A DNA stretch of 64,000 nt from an uncultured Planctomycetota bacterium (GCA_903901045.1 CAIUPP010000130.1:1-64000); one strand, 5' to 3'; shown: positions 26,646-35,726, counted from the stretch's first letter. Program-made: numbers and translations. The notes: generated by a model from the sequence alone, not told the origin.

Positions 26646-27200
26646 TCAGTAGCGCGGAGGGTACCAGACCGTGAGCAGTTGCAGCGGGCGGCACCCGTCG
26701 TTGCGCGCGCGATGCCGCTGCCCCGCTTTGACGTAGAACGCGAACCCCTGGCGGAGCGTCCAGTCTCCCTCCCCCTGGAATTCCAGCCGCAGTTGCCCTT
26801 TCGACAGGAGGACGCCCCCCATGTCGCAGTCGTGCATTTCCCACTCGCTCTCCTTCTCCGAGGGGGCCAGCGTCTCCATCACCATCTGGAACTGAATATC
26901 GCGCCGGCGGGGGAAGAGGAGGCGGTACTCGCGATGCGCGTCGCGGATCGGGCGCATCAGGTCCGGCGCGAAGACCGGCGCGCTCACCGGCGAGCTTTCC
27001 GCCGCAAAGAACGCCGAGAAGTCCGTCCCCAGCGCGCGCAGCACCTTGTGAAGCGTCGCCAGCGTCGGGCTGCTCGTCCCCCGTTCAATCGCCATTAGCG
27101 CAGCAGGAGACATTTCCGCAGTCCGCCCCAGCTCGCGCAGGCCGCAGTTCTTCTCAAGCCGCAGCCGCCGGATCTGTTTGCCGAGTTGTGAAGGTTCCAT
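26646..27200 (-). CDS. XRE-cupin transcriptional regulator
   Basis: A 184-residue regulator. The N-terminal XRE helix-turn-helix (about 4-62) reads LGKQIRRLRLEKNCGLRELG, then MSPAALMAIERGTSSP. The C-terminal cupin (about 110-180) has EWEMHDCDMGGVLLSKGQL and QRHRARNDGC, the second cupin motif. Such proteins sense a small ligand through the cupin and control adjacent metabolic genes. ATG 27200 keeps the standard XRE N-terminus; ATG 27224 is a possible longer start and neither ribosome site is strong. It heads the XRE-DegT-isomerase operon behind a TTGACA promoter at 27258-27287. Confidence 0.82.
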   Translation of the reverse strand: MEPSQLGKQIRRLRLEKNCGLRELGRTAEMSPAALMAIERGTSSPTLATLHKVLRALGTDFSAFFAAESSPVSAPVFAPDLMRPIRDAHREYRLLFPRRRDIQFQMVMETLAPSEKESEWEMHDCDMGGVLLSKGQLRLEFQGEGDWTLRQGFAFYVKAGQRHRARNDGCRPLQLLTVWYPPRY

Positions 27201-27257
27201 CGTTCCTCGCGGTTTCCTCAACATGAGTGTGTGCGCTACTCCTAACAGCCGTTTGTT

Positions 27258-27287
27258 ATACTATCACGCCCTTGCCGCCCCTGTCAA
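27258..27287 (-). promoter_or_regulatory. Promoter of the XRE-cupin operon
   Basis: On the minus strand, TTGACA (27287-27282), 18 bp, TAGTAT (27263-27258). It lies about 60 bp before the regulator start and just outside the MITE at 27325-27570. Confidence 0.55.
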
Positions 27288-27324
27288 CGGGGGGGGGGCG
27301 GTTGGCCGATTTTCCCCTCAAGCC

Positions 27325-27570
27325 CAGGGCAAACGCATCTCAAAAGCGTCGCAGAATGTGGAGTGCGCCGCCGCCGGCGGCGCTTTGGCTATGACGGGGC
27401 GCACGACTCACGGGGGTGGCCCCTGAGAGCGCCGGACTCCACGCCATCCAAAGCGGCGTCGTTGCCGCCGCACTCCACAAACCATTGCGCTCAGCGCGAT
27501 CACAATCATGCATCGCGATCCAGACCCTTGACGCCACAGCCAGCGGCGTTCTTGAGATGCGTTTGCCCTG
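27325..27570. mobile_element. MITE-like element, copy 1 (246 bp, 19-bp TIRs, 10-bp TSD)
   Basis: The ends are perfect 19-bp terminal inverted repeats (CAGGGCAAACGCATCTCAA at 27325-27343 and its complement at 27552-27570). The element is flanked on both sides by the same 10 bases, CCCTCAAGCC (27315-27324 and 27571-27580), as expected for a target-site duplication. Inside, an imperfect 30-bp inverted repeat beginning TGGAGTGCGCCGCCGCC would fold into a large hairpin. It encodes nothing. A close copy of almost the same length is at 46466-46710. It fills most of the 490-bp gap between the XRE regulator and the next secreted protein. Confidence 0.85.
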
Positions 27571-27690
27571 CCCTCAAGCCCGGAAGCCCTAACAACGAGC
27601 GGGGGAGAATGGTACAATCCTGGGCGCTTTTGGAGTGAGTTGGAATTGCCGGAAGTGCAACGGGGTTTTTGCAGGAAAAGGAGAGGAACT

Positions 27691-28731
27691 ATGACGCGCG
27701 CATGGATGGCCGCACTGTTGCTGGTGAGCGCCGTGGCGATGGCTGCGCCTGCGAAGTGGGGCAATGCCGATTGGTCGTACCGGGCGCAACTCTCCGCGTG
27801 CTCGCTGGAGCAGCGCGAAAACCCGATGGTGGAATGGGAAGTGGACTTCGCCGATCTGCTGAGCCGCGCCGGCGCGCAGGGCGCTTTCGACCCCAGTTCT
27901 CCGCGCGTGATGCTCCTCCAGGATGGACAGGAAAAGGAGATGCCCTGCCGCTTCTTCGCCGACACCGACAACCCCGCCAAGGGAACGCTCTGCTGGTTGC
28001 GCATGGGGACCATGCCGGCCAACGCGCTGGACAGCTACAGCATCTACTTTGACGCGGGCGCCGCAAAGCCGGCCAAGGCCTATCCGGAAATGGCCCGCGC
28101 CAAGCCCGTCCAGGCGAAGAACCTGGCGGTCAACGGCTCGCTGACCCTTGCCGACAAGACCGATCCGACCAGGGCGGCGGCCTGGGTCTTCAGCCTCTCC
28201 CCGGCCGACAAGACGAAGGGGGAGTGGATCAAAGAGGGCACCGCCGATCCATATCTCAAGCTGACCGACACAGTCGGCGAGTCCTCCATGGCGGCCGCCG
28301 CGCAATCCGGCGTGGCCGTTGAGCCGGTCAAGCGTTACGCCGCAAGCTGCTGGATGAAGGCGGGGAAGGAAACCAAGGACGGCGCCGTGATCCTGACGAA
28401 CTGGTTCAGCGGCCCCGAAGGAAAGGCCATCACCGGCCCCGATGGCGACTACGGCAATTACAAGATGCAGGGCATCCTGGCGACCACCCCGAACACCGAG
28501 ACCCCCTGGACTTACAAGGCATTCACCGGAATCAACTTCTACGATCCCAAGACCAAGCTCAACGGTCCCACCCCGGACCAGAAGACCCTGCCGGGCACGA
28601 TGCAGGTCCGGCTGGAGGTGGGTGCGATCTACGGCACCGTCGTGGGCAGTTTCTCCGACATCGCCTTCCGCGAAATGCCGGCGGGGACCCCCATCGGCCT
28701 GCGCGTGACCGAGGTGCAGAAGAAGCCGTGA
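27691..28731 (+). CDS. Secreted protein of unknown function
   Basis: A 346-residue exported protein. The signal peptide is clear (TRAWMAALLLVSAVAMAAPA, cleavage near residue 18). The mature part is predicted beta-rich: an early segment WGNADWSYRAQLSACSLEQ resembles domains that open DUF2341-type carbohydrate-associated proteins, and the C-terminal half looks like a carbohydrate-binding jelly roll (RYAASCWMKAG, VRLEVGAIYGTVVGSFSDIA). ATG 27691 has AAGGAG seven bases upstream. A strong hairpin lies 33 bp past the stop. A sugar-binding role outside the cell is plausible but not proven by any motif. Confidence 0.72.
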   Translation: MTRAWMAALLLVSAVAMAAPAKWGNADWSYRAQLSACSLEQRENPMVEWEVDFADLLSRAGAQGAFDPSSPRVMLLQDGQEKEMPCRFFADTDNPAKGTLCWLRMGTMPANALDSYSIYFDAGAAKPAKAYPEMARAKPVQAKNLAVNGSLTLADKTDPTRAAAWVFSLSPADKTKGEWIKEGTADPYLKLTDTVGESSMAAAAQSGVAVEPVKRYAASCWMKAGKETKDGAVILTNWFSGPEGKAITGPDGDYGNYKMQGILATTPNTETPWTYKAFTGINFYDPKTKLNGPTPDQKTLPGTMQVRLEVGAIYGTVVGSFSDIAFREMPAGTPIGLRVTEVQKKP

Positions 28732-28763
28732 CTTTCGATTCCGTCATCCGTTCTTGAGATGCC

Positions 28764-28808
28764 CCCGCACTCGGACGCGGCCGCTTCCGGGTCGCGTTCG
28801 AGTGCGGG
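28764..28808. terminator. Strong hairpin between the secreted protein and the 809-residue gene
   Basis: Nineteen-base arms (28764-28782 and 28790-28808, starting CCCGCACTCG) pair with two mismatches around a seven-base loop, followed by CAATTTCC. The T-run is weak, so it may be a factor-independent terminator of modest strength or an mRNA-stabilising hairpin. Confidence 0.45.
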
Positions 28809-28859
28809 CAATTTCCCCGCCGCGGCGTCCTCCCATGGACACTCAACGGGAGTTGAACT

Positions 28860-31289
28860 ATGACCGACGCAGAGATCGTCCTGCTCAAGAAAAGAGCGGC
28901 GGAACTGTTCACGCAGGCGGACAGACACTGCGTCCGCGACAGCCGCTACAACTATATGGAAATGAAGCGGTTGCGCGCCAAGCTGGCCCGGGCGGAGCCG
29001 CACGAACCCCGGCACTTTCTCCAGATGGCCTTCGCTTATCATCGCCTCGGCCGGGACTGCGAGGCGGAACTCTACTTCGAAAAGGCCGGCGCGCTCGTGG
29101 ACGTGAGCCGGGAGAAGCCGGACCGGCTGACGCCGCGCCGCCGCGACATGAAGACCGTGGCCGCGGAGTGTCTCCTGCAAAAAGCCGGCACCGCCATGGT
29201 GCGGTTCAACGAGTCCGAGGGGCGCATCCTCGGGGCGGCCGCGCGGACGGCGGGGGGGCGATGGGCGCTTCCCGTCCGGTTGGATTGGAAGGCGCTCCGG
29301 GGGGCGGGACGGGAGTATGAAACGGAGATGCTCCTGGACTGCGGCAAGCTCGTCATCGACCCGAAAGGCAAGGTCGTCGACGATCGCGCCGCGGAACTCT
29401 ACCGCGTGGCGCTGACGAGCTTCACGGGGGCGTTCATCGTGCGCCGGACGCGCGGCGCCTTCACCTGCATTTTCCCGCACCAGTACGGGCGGATCATGAT
29501 CGCGCGGCTTCGCCGGCTCGGCGGCGGGGGGAAGGGCGCGGTGCAGGAACAGGGGAACCCGCTTCGCCGGGAGATCGCGGTATCCGGACGCCGCGTGGTG
29601 GTGGAGGATTACGAAAGCGCGTTCACGTTCCACCTGCCGCAAAACGCTTTCTTCGCCCTCCTGGGGCTGACCACCCCCATGCGGAAAGCGTTCGCATCGC
29701 TGAAACAGCCCTCGGTGGTGGTGGCGTTCAATCGCGTCATCGCCGTGCGCCCCTGCGAGGATCCGGAAAACCCGGATGAGGTGCTCCTCGATCCCGGGAT
29801 CAACCGGCTCTATCATGCCGCATTCGAACGCATCCGCAGGAAGGTCCTCCACGGGAAACCATTCCCCCTGGAGGAGCCGTACGAGTTCGATTACGCCGGG
29901 AGTGCGCCGCTGCCGCCGGCCCGGCTGCTGACGGCCAAGGAGCTTGCGCGCGAGCGGTTCGAACGCCCGGCGCTCGACGGCGGATCGGGACCCCTGCAAT
30001 TCAAGGCGGCGCGGCCGGAGGTGCAGGCGTTCATCGAGAGCGCCTACCGGGCCATCATGGATTCCGTCTGGCCGACGCCGGTGAAGGGCGCGTTCAACGG
30101 AAAACCGTTCGAGGGGCGCGTCGCGGAGGCCGGCGCAACGCATTACGCCAACTACTTCATCCACGACGCCTTCCGCAACACGATGGCGATGAGCTACTTT
30201 GACAGCGCGCTGGCCCAGGAGCTCATGCTGACCATGCTGCGTTACGGGATGCACCCGAACGGCGCGTTCCCGAACGGAAAATGCAACAGCTTCCGCTCCG
30301 ACGACTGCCAGTGGATGCACCAGGTCTGGACGCTTTACGACCTGACGCGCGACAAGGCCTGGCTGGCGGAAATCTACGAAGCGCTCGAAAAGCTCGACGG
30401 CTGGTGGGAGCGGTACGCGTTCGTCAAGGAGGCGGGGCTATACACCGGCCGCTACACCGCCCCGGACTACGACTGGCCCGTCCCCGGCGAAGACCGGAAC
30501 GTCTTCTCCGCCGGGCTGAACAGCACGGTCTATATGTCCAAGATGCTCATGGCGCGCATGGCGGAGGAACTGGGCAAGGAGGGCGGGCCGAACCGCGCGC
30601 AAGCCGAGGCCCTGCGCGCGCGCATCAACGACCTCATGTGGGACGATCGGCTCGGGTTCTACTTCAACTACGACGGCCTGACGCGCAAGCTCTTCCGGAC
30701 CAGCGCGCCGGATGGCTTCCTGAAAAGCTCCCTTGTCTACAACCTGCACAACCTGGCCCCCCTGGCCTGCGGCGTGCCGGAGGCGGGGCAGGCGAAGCGC
30801 ATGATGGGCGTGCTGAACGACCCCGCCATCTTCGGCCGCTTCCGCGGAGTGGTGGAGACGGTGAGCGCGAGCGGGTGCGACGAGCGCCGGTTGCGCGTCT
30901 GGCCGTTCCCCAACTGGATCATTCTCCAGGGGCTGCGCCAATACGGCCTGCACCGGGAGGCCGACCGGCTCTCGACGGAGCTCTACAATATGTGCTTCCG
31001 CGCATGGTACGTGCAGGATGATTTCCCGGAGTGCTTCGACGCCACGCACCGCTGCCTGCCGGAGGAGAACCCGTACGTCGGCGGCGTGGGGACGATCTCC
31101 GTGCCGCTGCTCCTGGTGCTGGACCGCATCGGCATCTACCATTCCGCGCTGCCGGACCATCCGGGCTTTCGCACCCGGCCGGTGACGAAGAGCGGCATCG
31201 GGGATCTCTCGTTCCGCTGCCGAATCGCGGGGAAATCGGTCGAAGCGGCGTTCCGGGAAGGCAAAGGTCTGGCGATAACGGCTCGATAG
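28860..31289 (+). CDS. Large cytoplasmic six-hairpin glycosidase-like protein
   Basis: An 809-residue protein without a signal peptide. Residues about 1-100 are helical and TPR-like (ELFTQADRHCVRDSRY, FLQMAFAYHRLGRDCEAELY). A beta-rich middle (about 100-370) precedes an (alpha/alpha)6-barrel-like region (about 390-760) with MDSVWPTPVKGAFNGKPFEG, HYANYFIHDAFRNTM, FNYDGLTRKLFRTSAPDGF and FPNWIILQGLRQYG. That layout recalls trehalase/GH63/GH37-type clan-G enzymes, but catalytic acids were not assigned with certainty. ATG 28860 has GGGAG seven bases upstream. It is followed after 37 bp by another carbohydrate-type protein in the same direction. Confidence 0.7.
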   Translation: MTDAEIVLLKKRAAELFTQADRHCVRDSRYNYMEMKRLRAKLARAEPHEPRHFLQMAFAYHRLGRDCEAELYFEKAGALVDVSREKPDRLTPRRRDMKTVAAECLLQKAGTAMVRFNESEGRILGAAARTAGGRWALPVRLDWKALRGAGREYETEMLLDCGKLVIDPKGKVVDDRAAELYRVALTSFTGAFIVRRTRGAFTCIFPHQYGRIMIARLRRLGGGGKGAVQEQGNPLRREIAVSGRRVVVEDYESAFTFHLPQNAFFALLGLTTPMRKAFASLKQPSVVVAFNRVIAVRPCEDPENPDEVLLDPGINRLYHAAFERIRRKVLHGKPFPLEEPYEFDYAGSAPLPPARLLTAKELARERFERPALDGGSGPLQFKAARPEVQAFIESAYRAIMDSVWPTPVKGAFNGKPFEGRVAEAGATHYANYFIHDAFRNTMAMSYFDSALAQELMLTMLRYGMHPNGAFPNGKCNSFRSDDCQWMHQVWTLYDLTRDKAWLAEIYEALEKLDGWWERYAFVKEAGLYTGRYTAPDYDWPVPGEDRNVFSAGLNSTVYMSKMLMARMAEELGKEGGPNRAQAEALRARINDLMWDDRLGFYFNYDGLTRKLFRTSAPDGFLKSSLVYNLHNLAPLACGVPEAGQAKRMMGVLNDPAIFGRFRGVVETVSASGCDERRLRVWPFPNWIILQGLRQYGLHREADRLSTELYNMCFRAWYVQDDFPECFDATHRCLPEENPYVGGVGTISVPLLLVLDRIGIYHSALPDHPGFRTRPVTKSGIGDLSFRCRIAGKSVEAAFREGKGLAITAR

Positions 31290-31326
31290 CCCCTGGCGGA
31301 TGACCCTGAGCACGAAAGAGTGCACG

Positions 31327-33402
31327 ATGAAACGCGGCGCTGATCCACGGCATGAAACTCCTGCAACACCCGCGAGCGCTGTGCGCCCCTGGGGGGAGCA
31401 GCAATGGCGCATCCTGGGCAATTGGGAGCCGGAGATGTTCCTTCGCCGGCGCGGCGACGGGGCCTTCCTCGACGTGGACGCGCTCTGGCAGGAGCTCCAT
31501 TGCGACGCGGCCATCGCGCGGATGAAACGCATGGGCATCAACCTCTCCCACATCCACTTCCACAAGGGCTATGGACTCGAGCGCGAGGCGGCCTCCATCG
31601 CCGAAGCCAGGGACTGGGCGGCGCGCCTGCACGCGGCGGGGATCCGCGTCGGCGCTTACATCGGCTGCACCTTCTTCTTCGAAACCTTCCACCACCCCCA
31701 GGTCGAGCGCATGCTCATGCAGCACGACGGCGGCGGCTGGGGCGGAGGGCAGTACTTCCGCCGCTTCTGGTGCTACAACAGCCCGGAGGCGATGGAGTAT
31801 TTCAAGGAAGTCATCCGCGTCGCCGTGCAGGAAGTCAAAGCCGACGTGCTGCACTTCGACAACGGGTTCAGCTTCCTCCAGGACCATCTGTGTCATTGCG
31901 AGAATTGCCTGGCGGGGTTCCGCCGGTACGTGCGCGAGGAAGTCCCCGAAGCGATCCATGCCGCCGGCTACGACAGCGCCGAAGAGCTCCTGCCCCCTCC
32001 GAATGGAAACCTGCCGTACCTGGCCGGCATCGAATCGATGAACGAGCCGGTGAGCGCCGCCTGGCTGCGCTATCACGCCGACACGGGGCTCCGGGCCCTG
32101 AAGCTCCTGGCGGAACACGGGCGCGCGCTGTCGCCTGAGGTGGCGATCCTCTACAACGGCGCCAACCTGTGCGGAGTGACCCCCTTCAGCCGGCCCCACC
32201 GTGAAATGGATGCGCTGGAGGCGGTGGACATCACCTGCGTGGAGGACAGCATCGAGAACCCCGTCGGCGTGCTGGCCGATGGCATGCCCGTCTCGCGTTT
32301 CAGGGCGTACAAGGCCGGCGCGCGCGCCCGGACGCGCGTCTGCTACTACACCACCCAGCAGGGGCGCGATGGCGCCCTCATGCTCGCCGAAGCGGCCGCA
32401 TTCAACTACCGCTCCCTCGGCTTTGTCGAAGCCGCCATGCAGGCCAACCACCGGCTGGAGAAGCCGGAGGAATTGGCGTTGATGGACTACCTCGTGCGTC
32501 ACGAGGAGTTGTTTCTCGACCGCGAGCCCTGGCATCACATCGGCGTGGTGCGCCATCACGAGAGCATGCTCCTGAACCCCTGGCCCAGCGCGCTGACCCC
32601 CTACGTGGTGGAGCAGGCGCTCTTCGAGGCGCACTATCCTTTTGCCCTCGTGAACGCCGCCGCCCTCTCCGCCGATGCCCTGCAACGGGAGTTCGACCTG
32701 CTCATCCTGCCGGACTCCAAATGCCTGAGCGACCGCGATCTCGACGAACTGACCGGCTACGTGCGGCAGGGGGGCCGCCTGCTGGTGATCGGCAACTCCG
32801 GCGCCGCCACACCTCTCAACCAGTACCGCCCCACCTGGGGATTTGCGCCCCTGTTCAACCTGAAGAAATGCCCGATGGGCATCGCGAGCCGGTACGAGGA
32901 AACCGCCACCTCGGAGGCGAAGGGAAGCGCTGAAGCGCTCGGCATGGCGCAAGGACGCCTCGGAAAAGGCGAAGCGGCGTACTTCCCGCCGCTGGACTTC
33001 CGCCTGCCCGACCGCGCCCGCACGGCGCGCTTCGGCGGCGCTTTCGAGTGGTACTACCATCCCTACTGGCAGCCGCCCGTAAACGTCGCCGACTTGCTCC
33101 AATCCATCGAGGCATTGCTGGGGAGCCGCAAGCGCGTGGAGACGGAGTTGCCGCGGCACGTCGGCGTCGAGTACTACCGCATTCCCGGGGGATACCGAAT
33201 CCAGATGATCAACTACCGGCACCCCGCGCCGGCCCCCGCCGCCGCCATGACCCTGCGCCTGCCCGAGACGGTCCAGACCGTTGAATGGCAGACGCCCGAA
33301 GGGGATAAGACCCTCGCCGTGGCGCGAAAGCCGGAGGGGGCCGTGGCGCTTTCCATCCCCTCCTTCGACTTGCTGGCGACCATGACCCTGCGGACGAAAT
33401 AG
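31327..33402 (+). CDS. GH42-like TIM-barrel / glutamine-amidotransferase-like protein
   Basis: A 691-residue cytoplasmic protein. The N-terminal half (about 30-350) is a beta/alpha barrel with IHFHKGYGLEREAASIAEAR, GIRVGAYIGCTFFFETFHH, VLHFDNGFSFLQDHLCHCENC and ITCVEDSIENP. A Rossmann-like domain follows (about 410-500) with DLLILPDSKCLSDRDLDELT and GGRLLVIGNSG, like the trimerisation domain of GH42 beta-galactosidases; the end is a beta-sandwich. The cluster CHCENC could bind metal. ATG 31327 is preferred; ATG 31300 is in frame. It may share a transcript with the preceding 809-residue gene. Sugar hydrolysis is inferred from architecture only. Confidence 0.68.
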   Translation: MKRGADPRHETPATPASAVRPWGEQQWRILGNWEPEMFLRRRGDGAFLDVDALWQELHCDAAIARMKRMGINLSHIHFHKGYGLEREAASIAEARDWAARLHAAGIRVGAYIGCTFFFETFHHPQVERMLMQHDGGGWGGGQYFRRFWCYNSPEAMEYFKEVIRVAVQEVKADVLHFDNGFSFLQDHLCHCENCLAGFRRYVREEVPEAIHAAGYDSAEELLPPPNGNLPYLAGIESMNEPVSAAWLRYHADTGLRALKLLAEHGRALSPEVAILYNGANLCGVTPFSRPHREMDALEAVDITCVEDSIENPVGVLADGMPVSRFRAYKAGARARTRVCYYTTQQGRDGALMLAEAAAFNYRSLGFVEAAMQANHRLEKPEELALMDYLVRHEELFLDREPWHHIGVVRHHESMLLNPWPSALTPYVVEQALFEAHYPFALVNAAALSADALQREFDLLILPDSKCLSDRDLDELTGYVRQGGRLLVIGNSGAATPLNQYRPTWGFAPLFNLKKCPMGIASRYEETATSEAKGSAEALGMAQGRLGKGEAAYFPPLDFRLPDRARTARFGGAFEWYYHPYWQPPVNVADLLQSIEALLGSRKRVETELPRHVGVEYYRIPGGYRIQMINYRHPAPAPAAAMTLRLPETVQTVEWQTPEGDKTLAVARKPEGAVALSIPSFDLLATMTLRTK

Positions 33403-33455
33403 GGAATCAGGCCGAAGGCGGGCGCGGTCGACCTTCGGAGGACTTCCCGAAGGCA

Positions 33456-33488
33456 GGGCCGTCGCCGACGGAGATCGGCGCGGCCCTT
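33456..33488 (+). terminator. Hairpin between convergent genes
   Basis: GGGCCGTCGCCGA (33456-33468) pairs, with one bulge, with TCGGCGCGGCCC (33475-33486), followed by TT. A second dyad (CCTTCGG/CCCGAAGG) precedes it. Both lie in the 116-bp gap where the TIM-barrel gene and the second GH4 gene converge. Confidence 0.4.
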
Positions 33489-33518
33489 CCCCCCGGAACA
33501 GAACCTCCTGATCCTCCC

Positions 33519-34901
33519 TTACCGTGCGGGCAGCGAGAACTGGGGCAAGTAACGGCGGTTTGCGCGCAGCAGTTCCAGCCCCATCTTCCGCACAGTGGCG
33601 AAGGGGAGCGCAGCGCAGACCGGGTCGGCGGCCAGCGCCTGCAGCGCGGCTTCCAGATCGCCGGAGATTCCCGCTTCGACCGTGCGCACTTGTATCTGCG
33701 CATACGGAACCAGCATGGGCAGCAGCACCTCGGGCATCGGCCCGACGGTGAACGGCGTGAAGCCGTTCCCGGAGACGCTGCCGAGAGTCTCGACCGCCGC
33801 GCCGCGCGGCAGGTTCTCGATCTGCCCCACGTTGACCATGTTCACCACGTCGCAGAACGACTCGTTGAGAGAGACCGCCTTGATAATATCCGCCGCGGTC
33901 TCGCGCGAAGGCTTCGACGTGAACGGTCCGATATCAGCGGTGCGCCCGCGCTGCCAGAGACGGATGCGCTTCGCCGCATCGCGATACATCCGCTCGCGCT
34001 CCGCGATGGTCGTGCGATGGATATCCAGCCGCTTGAGCTGAGCCTGGCTCGTCATCGTCACGGCGAAGAACTCGCAGGTGTGCCGGTCGGCCAGGTACGG
34101 CAGGTACCCGGTCGACTCGAACAGCTCGGAGGCGAACCACTTGTTGGAGTTCCAGCCCATCGCGTCGGGGCGCGATTCGCGGATGATCTCATTCAGACGG
34201 CGGCCGTGCAGCTTCCGGCGCAGCAGCGGATAGCCCGCCTTGCCTTTCACCTGGAAATCGAGCATCCAGAAGAAATGGTTGAGTCCTCCCACGCGCACCC
34301 GGATATCCTCCTCGCTCTTCACGCCGAAGATCGCCTTGAGGATCTCGTAATTCTCGAACAGCCCGTGGCAGAGGCCCACCACGCGGTTCGGCCCCAGCGC
34401 GTCGGCTAGCACCTTCGTCAGCGCCCCCATCGGGTTGGTGTAATTGAGCGCGTAGGCATTGGGCGCGTAACGGCGGATGAGCGCCGCGTAATCGAGGAAG
34501 ACCGGGATATTGCGCAGCGCGCGCGCCCAGCCGCCCGGCCCCGCGGTATCGCCGACGGTATGGTAGATGCCGTACTTCTGCGGGATCGCCAGGTCATGCG
34601 TCATCGCTTCGAGACGGCCGGTGGAGATGGTGAAGACAACGAAGTCGGCCCCCTCGATGGCGCGGCGGGGGTCGCTCACGGCGCGGACCACCGCGCGGCT
34701 CACTTTCCACTCCCGCAGGCGCGCCTTGAACAGCGCTTCCATCGCCTGCGCGCGCTCGGCGGACAAATCGAGCAGCACGAGATCCATGCGCATCTGTTCC
34801 ATGCCCGGCTTGAAAATGATATCGCGCAGGATCGTCGGGGACCACGGCTGGCTGCCGCCGCCCACCAGGCAAACCTTGATCGACTTCTTCGCGCTCGCCA
34901 T
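33519..34901 (-). CDS. Glycoside hydrolase family 4 enzyme, CHG subtype
   Basis: A 460-residue GH4 enzyme with the N-terminal NAD-binding VGGGSQPWSPT, the LLDLS acidic strand, TISTGRLEAMTHD, NYTNPMGAL, the metal-binding C178-H179-G (GLCHGLFEN) and GLNHFFW. The CHG signature is that described for alpha-glucuronidase/galacturonidase-type GH4 members, unlike the CHE of the gene at 11682-13034. The two are therefore likely paralogues with different sugar preference. ATG 34901 has AAGGAG ten bases upstream; a TACAAT -10-like hexamer lies at 34961-34956. It appears monocistronic. NAD+, a divalent metal and reducing conditions are expected requirements of the family. Confidence 0.85.
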   Translation of the reverse strand: MASAKKSIKVCLVGGGSQPWSPTILRDIIFKPGMEQMRMDLVLLDLSAERAQAMEALFKARLREWKVSRAVVRAVSDPRRAIEGADFVVFTISTGRLEAMTHDLAIPQKYGIYHTVGDTAGPGGWARALRNIPVFLDYAALIRRYAPNAYALNYTNPMGALTKVLADALGPNRVVGLCHGLFENYEILKAIFGVKSEEDIRVRVGGLNHFFWMLDFQVKGKAGYPLLRRKLHGRRLNEIIRESRPDAMGWNSNKWFASELFESTGYLPYLADRHTCEFFAVTMTSQAQLKRLDIHRTTIAERERMYRDAAKRIRLWQRGRTADIGPFTSKPSRETAADIIKAVSLNESFCDVVNMVNVGQIENLPRGAAVETLGSVSGNGFTPFTVGPMPEVLLPMLVPYAQIQVRTVEAGISGDLEAALQALAADPVCAALPFATVRKMGLELLRANRRYLPQFSLPAR

Positions 34902-35165
34902 AACCTTCCATCTCCTTTGTTGAATGCTCAGCTTCTCTCGCCCCATGCACGCTGGATTGTATCATTCTTCCCCGCCGCCGTCTCCTGACCGGCGGTTACG
35001 AGGCAGCCGCGGAACTACCGGGGAATCGGCGGGAATTACGTCGGTGGGGGAGGGACGTTCCGCCAGTTAGGAATTCCCTTATTCATCGAGGCTCTGGTTG
35101 TAATGGCCCATGCGAGAGGCAGCGTTGCCGCGCTTCGAGCCCGCCTGGTGATGGTCGCCACGTCC

Positions 35166-35612
35166 TTACTTCTCGACCCTCTTCTTCAATTCGTCTATGA
35201 CGGCTTTCTCCCAGTATCTCATTGAGTACCAGCGAATGAGCGGAGTGGCGACGACGCGCAGCCATATCTTATGGATAGAAACGCGATAGGTATAGGTGAT
35301 CAATGTTCCCTCGGGATGCGTTGAAAGCAATAACTCCTCATGGCCCGAGGTTCCAAACTTCGGACTATCGTTGTCCGAAACAAATCCTCTTTGAGGGAGA
35401 ATCCGAGTTCGCATCTTCACTGAAAACCTTTGACCGAACGACTTGACCGTCGCGTCCATCTCCAAATAGTCTTCTTCGCGTTTCTTGATGCGAACAGATT
35501 CGGCAACCTTTGGGAAATATACGGGGAACTTCTCAAAATCCGTCATCACCCTGAACACATCGTCGAGAGATGCCTTGATAACCCATTCCTTTTGAAGCGT
35601 AATTTCTTTCAT
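35166..35612 (-). CDS. SRPBCC/START-like ligand-binding protein
   Basis: A 148-residue cytoplasmic protein of the polyketide-cyclase/SRPBCC type, which bind hydrophobic ligands in a deep helix-grip cavity. The pattern is EWVIKASLDDVFRVMTDFEK, then FPVYFPKVAESVRI, a beta-rich middle, and a long C-terminal helix (IRWYSMRYWEKAVIDELKKR). ATG 35612 is taken; ATG 35621 is also in frame. Its base composition is clearly lower in GC than the flanking genes, suggesting transfer. A 17-bp-arm inverted repeat lies 22 bp upstream. Function unknown. Confidence 0.72.
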   Translation of the reverse strand: MKEITLQKEWVIKASLDDVFRVMTDFEKFPVYFPKVAESVRIKKREEDYLEMDATVKSFGQRFSVKMRTRILPQRGFVSDNDSPKFGTSGHEELLLSTHPEGTLITYTYRVSIHKIWLRVVATPLIRWYSMRYWEKAVIDELKKRVEK

Positions 35613-35634
35613 GCATCTCATCTCATAGGGGGAC

Positions 35635-35673
35635 CTCCGAGTAATTTGCAGCGCCACTGCAAACTACTCGGAG
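35635..35673. promoter_or_regulatory. Inverted repeat upstream of the SRPBCC gene
   Basis: CTCCGAGTAATTTGCAG (35635-35651) and its complement with one mismatch (35657-35673) around CGCCA. It lies 22 bp upstream of the SRPBCC start and downstream of the 77-residue gene on the same strand. No T-run follows on either side, so an operator or an RNA structure is as likely as a terminator. Confidence 0.4.
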
Positions 35674-35726
35674 ACCAGGGGGAGTCAGGGCCGGACCGGG
35701 GACATCAAAGCCAGGCTGCATCGCCC

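Noticed and set aside
27325-27570. Reading the repeat as part of a coding gene
   Set aside because: The frames through it encode only low-complexity Ala/Gly/Arg text, and the terminal repeats and target duplication explain the sequence better.
30919-33222. A 767-codon minus-strand frame over the GH42-like gene
   Set aside because: It is antisense to genes with ribosome sites and recognisable motifs; no conserved motif in the frame.
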